DNA of 64,000 bases from Anditalea andensis (GCF_000714815.1 NZ_JMIH01000023.1:248001-312000); one strand, 5' to 3'; shown: positions 9,643 through 18,526, counted from the first letter of the stretch. Made by a program: numbers and translations. The notes: generated by a model not told the origin, from the letters alone.

Positions 9643-11838
9643 ATGAAGCCAAAGGCACATTATTCTATCCTTAAAAACTTATTATTTATCGGGGCTACTG
9701 TAGTCTCCACACCCCTTTTCGCACAACAGTTTCCTGCAGATACCATACAGGGCACAAACTTAGACGAAATAGTGGTGACAGCTACCCGCTCGGCCATTGA
9801 AAAAAGCAAAGTCCCTCAGAGCATAGAGATCATATCCCCAAGGGATATAGAAATGACTCCCGCACAAGAGTTCACCGACCTCTTGAAAAAACATGCTACC
9901 ATAAACGTGATCCAATACCCCGGGCTTTCAGCAGGAGTAGGTATAAGAGGTTTCCGACCCCAATTCAGCGGCTTAAACCAAAGAACCTTATTGCTGGTAG
10001 ATGGGAGACCTGCCGGAACAGTAAACCTGGCAACCATCAATCCTGCCGATATAGAGCGCGTAGAGGTACTGAAGGGCCCTGCATCTGCTCTATACGGTTC
10101 TCAGGCCATGGGGGGTGTGGTAAATGTGATTACCAGACAGTCGAGCGGTAAAATCAGATCTTCTGTGTTTACAGAGTACGGATCTTTCGAAACCGTGAAG
10201 GCCGGTATAATCACCGGGGGTAACCTCACAGATAACCTGGACTTTGACCTTTCATTTACCACTTTTGACAGAAACCGGAACATGAAGCTGGGTAATGGCA
10301 ACTGGTTCCGAGGCATACTGGATGCTGGGACTGCCACTAAATTCTATGCAGATAGCAGCCAGGAAGTAGACGATAGCCGTGCAGATGGCTTACGTAGGGA
10401 ATATACCAGATTAAATTATAACACTGGAAGCTTGCGACTAGGCTACCAGATCAGCAATAACTGGCGCGCAAACGTAAAAGGAGAGCGCTTTGTAGCTAAT
10501 AACATAGAAAGCCCTAGCAACATTGACTTTGGAAATGATCAGCCAAGTACAAAGGACATCAGTAGGGCAAACGGCGAACTGAGTTTAACCGGTAACATTA
10601 GGAACCACGAGCTGTCGATAAGAGGTTATGCAGCAGAAGAAAACAATGCCAACAATACGCTGAATTCCGGAGGTATTCCTATAGTGCCATATCTTTCCTT
10701 ACAGCGAAGTTCTGCGTGGCATGGTATACAGTTGAAAGACATTTACCGACTAAAACAGCATACTATCATCACTGGAGTAGACTATAACAATGCATCTACC
10801 AGTTCGAGGAGTTTTATTAGCGCCAACACCGAGAGAGCTCCTTACTCTCCAAATTACAGCTTAATATCCACAGGTATATATGCACAGGGACATCTTAGTT
10901 TCCTACAGGAAAAACTTATTGTAAACCCTGGGGCCCGTTTGGATCTCATCACTTATGAGGTACAGACTACACCTCTTTTGGATAGCTACGCACCCGGCAA
11001 AGAAACCAACCCCTTTATTAGTCCCAGCCTGTCCATGCAGTATCAGTTGCTGAGCCCATTGTGGGTGCATGCCACTATAGGCCGGGCCTTTGTGACACCT
11101 GATGCCTTCAATGTGGCCGGATATTCTGAGGCAGTGGCTGCAAACGGAAGGGCGGCCATAACCCAGGGGAATCCAGACCTGGAAACAGAAAACAGTACCA
11201 CCTGGGATGCAGGGCTTCGTTTAGGGAAACAAGGATCGCGATTTACAGCCGATGTTACCTATTTCAGAACCCGAGTGAACGACCGTATCACCAGGCTAAG
11301 GACTGTTCCACAAACACCGGAATTTACAGAAAGCGGCCATGAAATCGCCTCCCGTACCACATTTGTGAATGCCGATGAAGCAAACATCAGCGGTCTGGAA
11401 GCTGAATTCGCATACGACTTCGGCAGTTTAACAAATTACAGCTATATGCTACGTCTTTTTGCCGGGGCCACTTCCACGTTCAAAGCTGAAGAAGTGACCA
11501 TAGCCAGCGATGGCAGTATTACGGCTCAGGATATCGCCAATGTGGCTGACCTTACTATAAATTATGGCCTAGATTACAGTAACCTTAAAGGATTGAACCT
11601 ACGCTTAAACGGACGCTATGTAGGCAATAGAATGGATACAGATTTCACCGATGCCCTAAATCCAATAATAGAATATCCAGCTTTTATGGTACTTGATTTC
11701 AGCGCCGCCTTCACTTATGCCCAGCAGCATACCATTGCCCTGCTGGTCAATAATGTCACAGACGAGAATTACTATGAAAAACGTGGCTTCAATATGCCCG
11801 GAAGAAATTTATCACTGCGGTATGGTTTTACATTCTAA
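9643..11838 (+). CDS. btuB: TonB-dependent outer-membrane corrinoid receptor (BtuB-like)
   Basis: This is an outer-membrane beta-barrel of 731 residues that takes up cobalamin using TonB energy. A signal peptide ends near residue 27 (PLFAQ), and the TonB box region DEIVVTATR follows. The plug domain spans about residues 55-170 with IRGF, LLLVDGRPAG and VEVLKGPASALYGSQAMGG. The barrel ends in a C-terminal aromatic residue (YGFTF). It lacks the carboxypeptidase-like N-terminal domain of SusC proteins, so it is a classic receptor. The direct riboswitch control and following cob genes support corrinoid as ligand. Confidence 0.9.
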   Translation: MKPKAHYSILKNLLFIGATVVSTPLFAQQFPADTIQGTNLDEIVVTATRSAIEKSKVPQSIEIISPRDIEMTPAQEFTDLLKKHATINVIQYPGLSAGVGIRGFRPQFSGLNQRTLLLVDGRPAGTVNLATINPADIERVEVLKGPASALYGSQAMGGVVNVITRQSSGKIRSSVFTEYGSFETVKAGIITGGNLTDNLDFDLSFTTFDRNRNMKLGNGNWFRGILDAGTATKFYADSSQEVDDSRADGLRREYTRLNYNTGSLRLGYQISNNWRANVKGERFVANNIESPSNIDFGNDQPSTKDISRANGELSLTGNIRNHELSIRGYAAEENNANNTLNSGGIPIVPYLSLQRSSAWHGIQLKDIYRLKQHTIITGVDYNNASTSSRSFISANTERAPYSPNYSLISTGIYAQGHLSFLQEKLIVNPGARLDLITYEVQTTPLLDSYAPGKETNPFISPSLSMQYQLLSPLWVHATIGRAFVTPDAFNVAGYSEAVAANGRAAITQGNPDLETENSTTWDAGLRLGKQGSRFTADVTYFRTRVNDRITRLRTVPQTPEFTESGHEIASRTTFVNADEANISGLEAEFAYDFGSLTNYSYMLRLFAGATSTFKAEEVTIASDGSITAQDIANVADLTINYGLDYSNLKGLNLRLNGRYVGNRMDTDFTDALNPIIEYPAFMVLDFSAAFTYAQQHTIALLVNNVTDENYYEKRGFNMPGRNLSLRYGFTF

Positions 11839-11851
11839 TCAATAATTTCAC

Positions 11852-11893
11852 CTACTCCGCCGGGATATCATGCTCTGCGGAGTAGCTTTATAT
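11852..11893 (+). terminator. Hairpin between btuB and the adenosyltransferase gene, possible attenuator
   Basis: CTACTCCGC (11852-11860) pairs perfectly with GCGGAGTAG (11877-11885). The following CTTTATATT is only a weak T tract. It may cause partial termination or protect the upstream message, reducing cob gene expression relative to btuB. Confidence 0.4.
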
Positions 11894-11915
11894 TAAAATT
11901 TAAATCAAAAATAAA

Positions 11916-12512
11916 ATGAAAATTTATACTAAAAAAGGAGACAAAGGCACAACAGGCCTTTTTGGCGGCAAACGTGTTTACAAAGATGATGTTCGCGTGG
12001 ACTGTTACGGAACACTTGATGAGGTCAACTCTACCATTGGCTTATTGCGTGTAAAATTAGGCAGTGACCACCTATGGCAGCCAAACTTGCACAAAATCCA
12101 GAAAGACATGATGGACATGATGTCCCACCTGGCCCGCCCCTCTGATACTAAGAAAATCAATACGAACCCAATGCCTGAGGATGGGGCTGTCTTTTGCGAG
12201 ACATGGATAGATGAACTGGAGGCTAACATGCAAACGGCTTCTGATTACTTCCTACTCCCTGGAGGAAACGAGGTCTCAGCACTTTGTCACATGGTACGTA
12301 CCCAGATGAGGCGTGGCGAACGACTGCTGGTCACGTTAATGAAAGAAGATGAGATAAATGAAGCTATTCCGGCTTATATTAACCGTCTTTCTGATTTGTT
12401 CTTTACAATGGCCAGAGCAGAAATGGACAAAGCAGGCGTGGCAGAAGAAAAATGGCAGCTTTTTTTATATAAGCGCTTCAAAAAAGCAGAGTCAGACGAA
12501 AAGCAGTCATGA
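11916..12512 (+). CDS. Cob(I)yrinic acid a,c-diamide adenosyltransferase, PduO type
   Basis: This enzyme transfers the 5'-deoxyadenosyl group of ATP to cob(I)alamin precursors. It has 198 residues, normal for the PduO family. The N-terminal KIYTKKGDKGTTGLFGG is the ATP-binding motif, YGTLDEVNS follows, and the C-terminal half has LPGG and the ARAEMDKAG-type region (RxxxR helix). It is cytoplasmic. It overlaps cobU by 4 nt (ATGA), so the two are coupled. Confidence 0.93.
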   Translation: MKIYTKKGDKGTTGLFGGKRVYKDDVRVDCYGTLDEVNSTIGLLRVKLGSDHLWQPNLHKIQKDMMDMMSHLARPSDTKKINTNPMPEDGAVFCETWIDELEANMQTASDYFLLPGGNEVSALCHMVRTQMRRGERLLVTLMKEDEINEAIPAYINRLSDLFFTMARAEMDKAGVAEEKWQLFLYKRFKKAESDEKQS

Positions 12513-13021
12513 TCACCTATATATCTGGAGGGGTGCGCAGCGGTAAAAGCAGGTTTGCACAGGATATGGCGCTAAGTCTAAGCCCAACCCCGGTATACAT
12601 TGCCACTGCCAAAGTGTGGGATGAGGATTTTAGCCAGCGGGTAAAGCGCCATCAGATGGAGCGCGGTCCAGAATGGACAAACTTCGAAACTTATAAAAAC
12701 CTAAATCAACTCCCGATTCAAAACAAAGTCGTACTGATTGATTGCGTGACGCTCTGGCTCACCAATTTTTTCATGGACTTTCAGCATGATCTGGATAGAT
12801 CATTGGCTGCTTTCAAAGATGAAATAGATGGACTAAGCCAATTACCGGGTACATTTCTAATTGTTTCGAATGAACTGGGAATGGGTCTACATGCTGATAC
12901 AGAGCTCGGCCGTAAGTTCACAGACCTGCAAGGCTGGGCCAATCAATATGTGGCGGCCAGAGCAGCTGAAGCTATCTTTATGGTCTCAGGATTGCCCCTG
13001 TACCTGAAAAGACCGGCCTAA
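12509..13021 (+). CDS. cobU: Adenosylcobinamide kinase / adenosylcobinamide-phosphate guanylyltransferase CobU
   Basis: This bifunctional enzyme phosphorylates adenosylcobinamide and activates it with GMP. It has 170 residues, typical of CobU/CobP. The P-loop GGVRSGKS is at residues 7-14. The YIATAKVWDEDF stretch and RVKRHQMERGPEW contain the histidine region that carries GMP, and LIDCVTLWLTN follows. It starts within the stop codon of the adenosyltransferase gene. The next gene begins 53 nt later, so the same transcript is likely. Confidence 0.93.
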   Translation: MITYISGGVRSGKSRFAQDMALSLSPTPVYIATAKVWDEDFSQRVKRHQMERGPEWTNFETYKNLNQLPIQNKVVLIDCVTLWLTNFFMDFQHDLDRSLAAFKDEIDGLSQLPGTFLIVSNELGMGLHADTELGRKFTDLQGWANQYVAARAAEAIFMVSGLPLYLKRPA

Positions 13022-13074
13022 ACTTTAATAGCATATGTCCTGATTACACTTTAAATATTGATCCAATAGCTATA

Positions 13075-14760
13075 ATGACTTTTATGTTAGATGATATACT
13101 CCGCTCCAGGAGAGATACCCGCCATTTTACAGATGAACCCGTACCCGATGAAGTGCTTGAAAAAGCATTGAGGGCCGGGCATATGGCTCCTACTGTCGGG
13201 CTAACAGATGCTACCCAATATTATGTTATTAAAAATAAGGAAGTAAAACAGGAAATTAAAAAGCTTTTTCAAAAGTACAACCAAAAGGCTTCTGATTTAA
13301 TTGAGAATGAAACTCAGAGAGACGCCTATACCGCTTTAAAACTGGAGGCAATAGTGGATGCCCCTCTTGGTCTGGTGGTAGGTTATGACCGCTCAGTGCT
13401 GAACACCTTTACCATAGGCACCATTGCCAGCAACGATACCATTAGGTTTAGCGCAGTATGTGCTGTGCAGAACATCTGGTTATCTTTAACCGAACAAGGG
13501 TACGGCATGGGCTGGGTATCTATTTTAGACCATTACCAATTTAAAAAATTAATAGCCCTACCTGAAGAGGTAGAACCACTGGGCTATTTCTGTATAGGCA
13601 AACCAGCGACAGACTATGGCCACCAACCCATGCTTCAACAGCAGGGATGGAAACAAAAATCCGCTGCTCCAACAGTAACTGAAGTTAAAAAAGTAAACAG
13701 AAGTACCTATCCAGCATTTGAACAATCTTTAAACAAGCCTATAGAAAATGAGCTCTTAGAAGAACAAATACAGCTCATCATCGACCGTAAAACTAAGCCA
13801 GCTGGGGCATTAGGTATATTGGAAACCCTGGCCTTGCAAATGGGAAAAGTCTTTAAAACAACCAGCCCAGAGATAAAACATCCTCACCTGGTGGTATTTG
13901 CAGCAGACCACGGCATAGCGCAACATGGCGTAAGCGCCTATCCCCAGGAAGTGACTGGGCAGATGGTAAAAAATTTCACCGAAGGAGGAGCCGCTATTAA
14001 TGTGTTCTGCAAGCAGCACAGCATATCCCTTAATATAGTAGATGCAGGCGTTAATTATGACTTCCCCCCCAACCTGCCCATCATCAACCATAAAATGGGC
14101 AGGGGGACCCGTTCTTTTTTACATGGCCCCGCCATGTCAGCGGATCAGGTCCAAACCTGCCTGTTTAAAGGATCGGAAGTCACCAATAGTCTCTTCCGGG
14201 CTGGGTGCAATACCATAGGCTTTGGAGAGATGGGAATAAGTAACACCTCTACTGCAGCGGTTTTAATGAGCCTATTGTGTAAGTACCCTATAGAACAGTG
14301 TACCGGAAAAGGTACAGGTGTAGCCGGTGAAAATCTCGATAAAAAACTTCTTATTCTGAATCAAGCCATCCAAAATTATACAGGAAGCCGGGAACCTCTG
14401 GCTATTATGGCACATTTCGGAGGATTCGAAATCCTCCAGATAGCAGGTGCTATGCTGCAGGCAAAGCAAAACGATATGCTGCTGCTGGTAGATGGCTTCA
14501 TTTCTACAGTCGCTTTTCTTTGTGCCTATAAAATGGAACCGAAGGTAAAAAGCAATGCGGTTTTTTGTCACCTATCCGATGAGACAGGCCACAGGCTCCT
14601 CCTTCAATATCTGGATGCCCAACCATTACTTCAACTTAAAATGCGCTTGGGAGAAGGTACGGGCTGTGCCATTGCCTATCCCCTCTTAAAAAGTGCGACT
14701 TCTTTTTTAAATGAAATGGCCAGTTTTGACAGTGCAGGCATAAGCGACAAAGATCAATGA
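13075..14760 (+). CDS. cobT: BluB-CobT fusion: dimethylbenzimidazole synthase-like domain plus lower-ligand phosphoribosyltransferase
   Basis: This is a single reading frame of 561 residues. Residues 1 to about 200 are a nitroreductase-fold BluB-like domain: RSRRDTRHFTDEPV, MAPTVG, GYDRSVLNTF and FSAVCAVQNIWLS...GWVSI. BluB breaks down FMN with oxygen to make 5,6-dimethylbenzimidazole. Residues about 225-561 are CobT, which joins the base to ribose phosphate from nicotinate mononucleotide. They contain FAADHGIA, GEMGISNTSTAA, GKGTG and the catalytic E527 in GEGTG. BluB positions usually reading QPW-F and RH-PE are replaced (DATQYYV; TIASND), so the N-terminal half is divergent. The stop overlaps cobS by 4 nt. 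The CobT half is firm; the chemistry of the first half is inferred. Confidence 0.88.
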   Translation: MTFMLDDILRSRRDTRHFTDEPVPDEVLEKALRAGHMAPTVGLTDATQYYVIKNKEVKQEIKKLFQKYNQKASDLIENETQRDAYTALKLEAIVDAPLGLVVGYDRSVLNTFTIGTIASNDTIRFSAVCAVQNIWLSLTEQGYGMGWVSILDHYQFKKLIALPEEVEPLGYFCIGKPATDYGHQPMLQQQGWKQKSAAPTVTEVKKVNRSTYPAFEQSLNKPIENELLEEQIQLIIDRKTKPAGALGILETLALQMGKVFKTTSPEIKHPHLVVFAADHGIAQHGVSAYPQEVTGQMVKNFTEGGAAINVFCKQHSISLNIVDAGVNYDFPPNLPIINHKMGRGTRSFLHGPAMSADQVQTCLFKGSEVTNSLFRAGCNTIGFGEMGISNTSTAAVLMSLLCKYPIEQCTGKGTGVAGENLDKKLLILNQAIQNYTGSREPLAIMAHFGGFEILQIAGAMLQAKQNDMLLLVDGFISTVAFLCAYKMEPKVKSNAVFCHLSDETGHRLLLQYLDAQPLLQLKMRLGEGTGCAIAYPLLKSATSFLNEMASFDSAGISDKDQ

Positions 14761-15545
14761 AACAGGAGATAAACATATTTTTTACCGCCGTCATGTATTA
14801 TACGCGGATTCCCTGCCCTTCCTGGGTAGCTTATGAAGAGCATAACCTCCACCAGGCGACACGTTACTTTCCTTTGATCGGATGGATAGTGGGGCTTATA
14901 GCAGGGATCATTTATCTCGCTGCCAGCTACCTATTTGGAGCTACACTGGGCGTTCTCCTATCTATGGCAGGTTCTATTCTTTTGACCGGGGCTTTCCATG
15001 AAGATGGACTTGCCGATACATGTGACGGATTTGGAGGGGGCTGGACAAAAGAGCGCATACTTGAAATAATGAAAGATAGCCGAATTGGTACCTATGGAGC
15101 AGTAGGACTGATACTTATACTTTCCATTAAATTCTTTTCTATTCAACGATTATTGACTAATAATTTTCAGCCTTTTACACTGCTTCTTATGTTCATCACT
15201 GCCCATTCCCTCAGTCGATTGGTGGCCAGCAGCTTTATATTCACCCATGATTATGTACGCATATCTGAAGATAGCAAGGCTAAACCGGTTGCCCAAAAAG
15301 TAGCCATACATAACCTGATCATGGGGTCTGTGTGGGCATTTATCCCACTCATTACGCTTACCTGTTTTGTAGCCAAGCCCTTACTGCTTACCGTCCTTAT
15401 CCCATTATACCTTATAAAAATTTACTTAGGCCGCTATTTCACTAAATGGATCGGCGGGTATACCGGGGATGGACTTGGAGCCACCCAACAAATCAGCGAG
15501 GTGATCATTTACCTAACATTCATTTTACTATGGAAATTTACCTGA
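14757..15545 (+). CDS. cobS: Adenosylcobinamide-GDP ribazoletransferase CobS (cobalamin synthase)
   Basis: This integral inner-membrane enzyme of 262 residues joins adenosylcobinamide-GDP to alpha-ribazole(-phosphate). Family features are seen: FYTRIPCP-like YYTRIPCPSW near residue 16, FHEDGLADTCDGFGGGW (Mg/GDP-binding aspartates, about residues 80-96), EIMKDSRIGTYGAVGL, and the C-terminal GGYTGDGLGATQQISE. It overlaps the fusion gene by 4 nt upstream and cobC by 16 nt downstream. Confidence 0.94.
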   Translation: MKQEINIFFTAVMYYTRIPCPSWVAYEEHNLHQATRYFPLIGWIVGLIAGIIYLAASYLFGATLGVLLSMAGSILLTGAFHEDGLADTCDGFGGGWTKERILEIMKDSRIGTYGAVGLILILSIKFFSIQRLLTNNFQPFTLLLMFITAHSLSRLVASSFIFTHDYVRISEDSKAKPVAQKVAIHNLIMGSVWAFIPLITLTCFVAKPLLLTVLIPLYLIKIYLGRYFTKWIGGYTGDGLGATQQISEVIIYLTFILLWKFT

Positions 15546-16084
15546 TCCGCCATACGACACCAGATGTATCCAAAGGATTAATTTATGGGCGTACTGACGT
15601 GGGCCTAATCGAAACTTTTTTAGATGAAAAAAATGCTATCCTCAAAAAACTGCCATCGGACATTGAAGTAGTGGTCTCCAGTCCTTCTACTCGCTGTACC
15701 GAACTCGCCGCACATATCAACAAACAATATAAAAAAGATGATAGACTCTACGAAGTCAACTTTGGGTCATGGGAAGGTAAAACATGGGATACAATAGACC
15801 AAAAAGAATCAGAAGCTTGGATGAGGGATTTTGTAAATGTATGCCCACCGGGAGGCGAAAGCATGGCACAAATGCAAAATCGGGTAATGGATTTCTTTAA
15901 AGAACTGCTCCAACTTGAAATTGCTCAAGCTGCTGTCATCACACATGGAGGTGTTATTCGAATCCTTCTTGCTCATATACAGCAAATACCTTTAGAAAGG
16001 TCCTTTGAAATTAAGGTAAATTTCAGTGATATTTATAAAGTGCAGCATCATCTCACGGGTGAGATAGAGACCATGCAATTATAA
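15530..16084 (+). CDS. cobC: Alpha-ribazole phosphatase CobC, histidine phosphatase family
   Basis: This enzyme removes the phosphate in the last steps of nucleotide-loop assembly. It has 184 residues. The N-terminal IYLIRHTTPD carries the RHG-like catalytic histidine motif, SSPSTRCTELA supplies the arginine, EVNFGSWEGKTW is CobC-like, and ITHGGVIRILL carries the second histidine. The frame is open to 15446, but the catalytic strand must start at the N-terminus, so I place the start at 15530, inside the end of cobS. It is the last gene of the cobalamin operon. Confidence 0.9.
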   Translation: MEIYLIRHTTPDVSKGLIYGRTDVGLIETFLDEKNAILKKLPSDIEVVVSSPSTRCTELAAHINKQYKKDDRLYEVNFGSWEGKTWDTIDQKESEAWMRDFVNVCPPGGESMAQMQNRVMDFFKELLQLEIAQAAVITHGGVIRILLAHIQQIPLERSFEIKVNFSDIYKVQHHLTGEIETMQL

Positions 16085-16380
16085 GCATCAATAATAAACC
16101 GTTTTTATACTAATCAACAAAATTATAGTATAATTAATCGTTTTTTTCAACCAAATATTTGATTTTAAACATTTTTAAACCCTTAAAAACCAAGTAAAAT
16201 ACCCTATTAGTAAAAACTTGCCAAAAATTCAAAAAATCAAATAATGCAATGGATTCCAATTGTAATATTATCAACAATATCGTATTAAAATAAATTTACT
16301 GTAATTTTTACCTAAAATTTTTAAAATATTTTTAATTTCACGCCATCCTTACTACATTTACATAAGTAAACAGGGAGATA
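16085..16380. other. AT-rich spacer after the cobalamin operon
   Basis: No gene is visible. TTATACTA (16105-16112) can pair with TAGTATAA (16126-16133), followed after a few bases by a run of seven T (16141-16147). This weak AT-only hairpin may end the cob operon transcript. TACATTTA at 16353-16360 resembles the Bacteroidota -7 promoter element (TAnnTTTG) and could drive the tRNA-like RNA just downstream. Confidence 0.35.
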
Positions 16381-16400
16381 ATAGCTATTACTTCTGATAC

Positions 16401-16473
16401 TGTAGGATATTGGTACGAGACACTGTATGTCAGATATATTGTCCAGGGAGGTTCGAATCCTTCTCTTACAGCA
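16401..16473 (+). ncRNA. tRNA-like element without a D arm (degenerate tRNA or tRNA-mimic small RNA)
   Basis: TGTAGGA (16401-16407) pairs over 7 bp with TCTTACA (16464-16470), with one G-U pair. Directly inside lies a 5-bp T stem, GGAGG (16447-16451) with CCTTC (16459-16463), enclosing the canonical loop TTCGAAT. The length of about 71 nt fits tRNA. The middle does not form a D arm. Instead GACA (16419-16422) can pair with TGTC (16440-16443), and GTAT (16425-16428) with ATAT (16436-16439), around the loop GTCAGAT, whose anticodon-position triplet would be CAG. A leucine tRNA would need a long variable arm, which is missing. It is followed 30 nt later by a strong terminator. It may be a decayed tRNA or a small RNA mimicking the acceptor/T half. 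Confidence 0.42.
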
Positions 16474-16502
16474 GGTTATTTTGGGTTTATTGTTAATTGA
16501 TA

Positions 16503-16538
16503 AAAACTATGAAGCTGTGCTTCATAGTTTTTTTATTT
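16503..16538 (+). terminator. Rho-independent terminator after the tRNA-like element
   Basis: AAAACTATGAAG (16503-16514) is perfectly complementary to CTTCATAGTTTT (16520-16531) around a 5-nt loop, followed by more T. It would end a plus-strand transcript containing the tRNA-like element. The reverse strand has a shorter T run, so it may also serve the converging rtcB gene. Confidence 0.8.
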
Positions 16539-16598
16539 TTATAGCTTTACTGATCTTTTTATAAAATCATAATCAATCCTATACAAAATTTATTTTTA

Positions 16599-17822
16599 TT
16601 AATCTTTATACGGGTCATATATATCCCCTCCCGCCATAGCCACACCGATAGGGTTCAGGGTGTGCAATACCTCAACCGTACCGCCCATATGGGCCATGAC
16701 CTCTTGCAGTTTCTTGTATACTTCAGGAGCCTCATCTGCCCCTGCCCCCCTAAGTTCTATGTTTTTCCCTTTCATCAGTAATTTTACCGCATCAAAATCT
16801 ACTTTGCCTCTGGCCACTATAGTGGGGACTTTTTTTCCGTTTTTTTTATCTCTGATCCACTTCTTTTTGCCTGCGGCTTCTGTCCGGCTCATGACCCGAC
16901 CTGCTCCATGAACGGTCGAATATAGCGCTTTCTGTGATAGATGACCTTCCACTCCCTCTATAACAACAGAAGCATCCAGCATATTGGCCCCTATAAATCC
17001 CTGCTGGCCAGGAAAGGCAGGTGTGCAGCCTTTTCTCACTACCCAGTAATCCTCTCCGAAATGCTTTTCTGTCCAGGCAAAATTATGATGGTTGTGGACT
17101 TCAAAGGCAACCTTAGGATTACCCAGTATCTCTATAACTTTTGCCACCACCATATCTCTCCCAGCATATGCATATGCTCCAGCCAGGTTCATAGCCTGAA
17201 TATAGGACTGTCCCAGGTCGGAATGTATATCCAACAATATAGGCGGGCTGTCCATCGCTCCTTCTTTCCCTCTATCTGTAAAATCCAGCCCCTGAGACAT
17301 GGCAATAAATCCAGTAGCAGTTTTGTGGCCAAAACCTCTGGAACCAAAGTGCACCCCTATCCACAGTAAACCATCCTCACCTTCAAATAGATCTACGTAG
17401 TGATTACCACTGCCCACCGTCCCTAACTGTTCCTTTGCCATCTTCAGCATTTTTCTTTGGGGAATGAATTCCGCTTTAGCTATCCTATCTAAGACTTCAT
17501 GGTCAGCGGGCTCATTATTTGGCCGCCCCACGCCAAATGAAATCCTCCTAAAAATCTCATCCAGGATATGTGGTAAGTCTTTTCTGATATCATCTACACA
17601 TATATCAGTTTTTACTGCCTTGTTACCACAGGCTATATCAAAACCTACTCCTGATACAGAAATCTTATCTTTGTAAGCCACAGCCCCTCCTATAGGATGG
17701 GAATAACCATAATGGGCATCGGCCGTCAATACCCCAATATCATGCTCACGGATGCAATTTTTGATCTGGCGAATGGCATTATCATCTATAATCGCTCTAC
17801 CAAATATGGTTAAGTTTTCCAT
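16599..17822 (-). CDS. rtcB: RtcB family RNA ligase (RNA 3'-phosphate/5'-OH ligase)
   Basis: RtcB joins RNA ends with 2',3'-cyclic phosphate or 3'-phosphate to 5'-OH ends, using GTP and Mn2+, for tRNA splicing or repair. The protein has 407 residues. Metal and guanylylation motifs are all retained: DAHYGYSHPIGG near residue 35, GVGFDIACG, GSGNHYVDL, HFGSRGFG, EVHNHHNFAW, RKGCTPA, and HGAGRVMSR containing the guanylate-accepting histidine. No archease (the usual activator), RtcA or RtcR is adjacent. It is monocistronic as far as seen and converges on a tRNA-like element about 130 nt away. Confidence 0.92.
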   Translation of the reverse strand: MENLTIFGRAIIDDNAIRQIKNCIREHDIGVLTADAHYGYSHPIGGAVAYKDKISVSGVGFDIACGNKAVKTDICVDDIRKDLPHILDEIFRRISFGVGRPNNEPADHEVLDRIAKAEFIPQRKMLKMAKEQLGTVGSGNHYVDLFEGEDGLLWIGVHFGSRGFGHKTATGFIAMSQGLDFTDRGKEGAMDSPPILLDIHSDLGQSYIQAMNLAGAYAYAGRDMVVAKVIEILGNPKVAFEVHNHHNFAWTEKHFGEDYWVVRKGCTPAFPGQQGFIGANMLDASVVIEGVEGHLSQKALYSTVHGAGRVMSRTEAAGKKKWIRDKKNGKKVPTIVARGKVDFDAVKLLMKGKNIELRGAGADEAPEVYKKLQEVMAHMGGTVEVLHTLNPIGVAMAGGDIYDPYKD

Positions 17823-17956
17823 CCTGTTGCTTTAAAACCTTAATCAACTGACTGCTTACCCGCTAATCTTTACATATAATAATTTCATCAGTGGACAATC
17901 ACCACTATACAATTAAAAAAAACTGAAAGTATTTACTAATGTATTTCACTACCCTT

Positions 17957-18310
17957 TTACATTTTCACCCAACTCATGGCTTCCTCCTTCTCATCAAAGT
18001 TGAAATATTTGGCATGAGGTGACATCATTATATCGGATATTTTCACCAAGATCTCCTTCCATTTGGCATCGCCCACAACGGCAATTTTTTTGAGTTTATT
18101 ATAGCTTGGGATATTGGTTAGATCTTCATATAGACCTTTGGGAGTTACATTTTCAAATTCCGGCAACTCGAGATATACCCTTGGATCATCATGATCATTG
18201 ATCACCTTTTCGAGTTCCGGATTAATAGCTTCAAAAGTATGTTTATCTATTACTTTTGATATATTAATGGCTAACAGATTGCCATGCGATTCACTTAAAA
18301 ACGATACCAT
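17957..18310 (-). CDS. SpoIIAA-like (STAS/SEC14-fold) domain protein
   Basis: This is a cytoplasmic protein of 117 residues that fits the SpoIIAA-like/DUF3478 family: an alternating alpha/beta pattern with NISKVIDKHTFEAINPELEKV, then VYLELPEFENVTPKGLYEDL, then KKIAVVGDAKWKEIL and a C-terminal DEKEEAMSWV. Proteins of this family are of unknown role. It sits between rtcB and a universal stress protein in opposite orientation to the latter, possibly a stress-related pair, though only proximity suggests this. Confidence 0.75.
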   Translation of the reverse strand: MVSFLSESHGNLLAINISKVIDKHTFEAINPELEKVINDHDDPRVYLELPEFENVTPKGLYEDLTNIPSYNKLKKIAVVGDAKWKEILVKISDIMMSPHAKYFNFDEKEEAMSWVKM

Positions 18311-18526
18311 ATCTTTACTTTTTTGATCTTAAATTGGACGTGTTTTAATTATTTAAGCTGTAACCTACAGGATAAGGAATACAATAGTCTTAACCTATTT
18401 GCTTCATTTAGCTAACTTCCCACGAGTTTGAATTGTTGTAAATGAATTTTTAACTCTCTGCTTAATTCTTTATTTTTATTAAAAGGGAAATATAATCCCA
18501 GATTTTTCACCTTTAAAAGTAAAATC

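Noticed and set aside
16381-16540. Possible tmRNA 3' end
   Set aside because: tmRNA also lacks a D stem, but the acceptor halves here are only about 60 nt apart and no tag-peptide frame or pseudoknot region fits.
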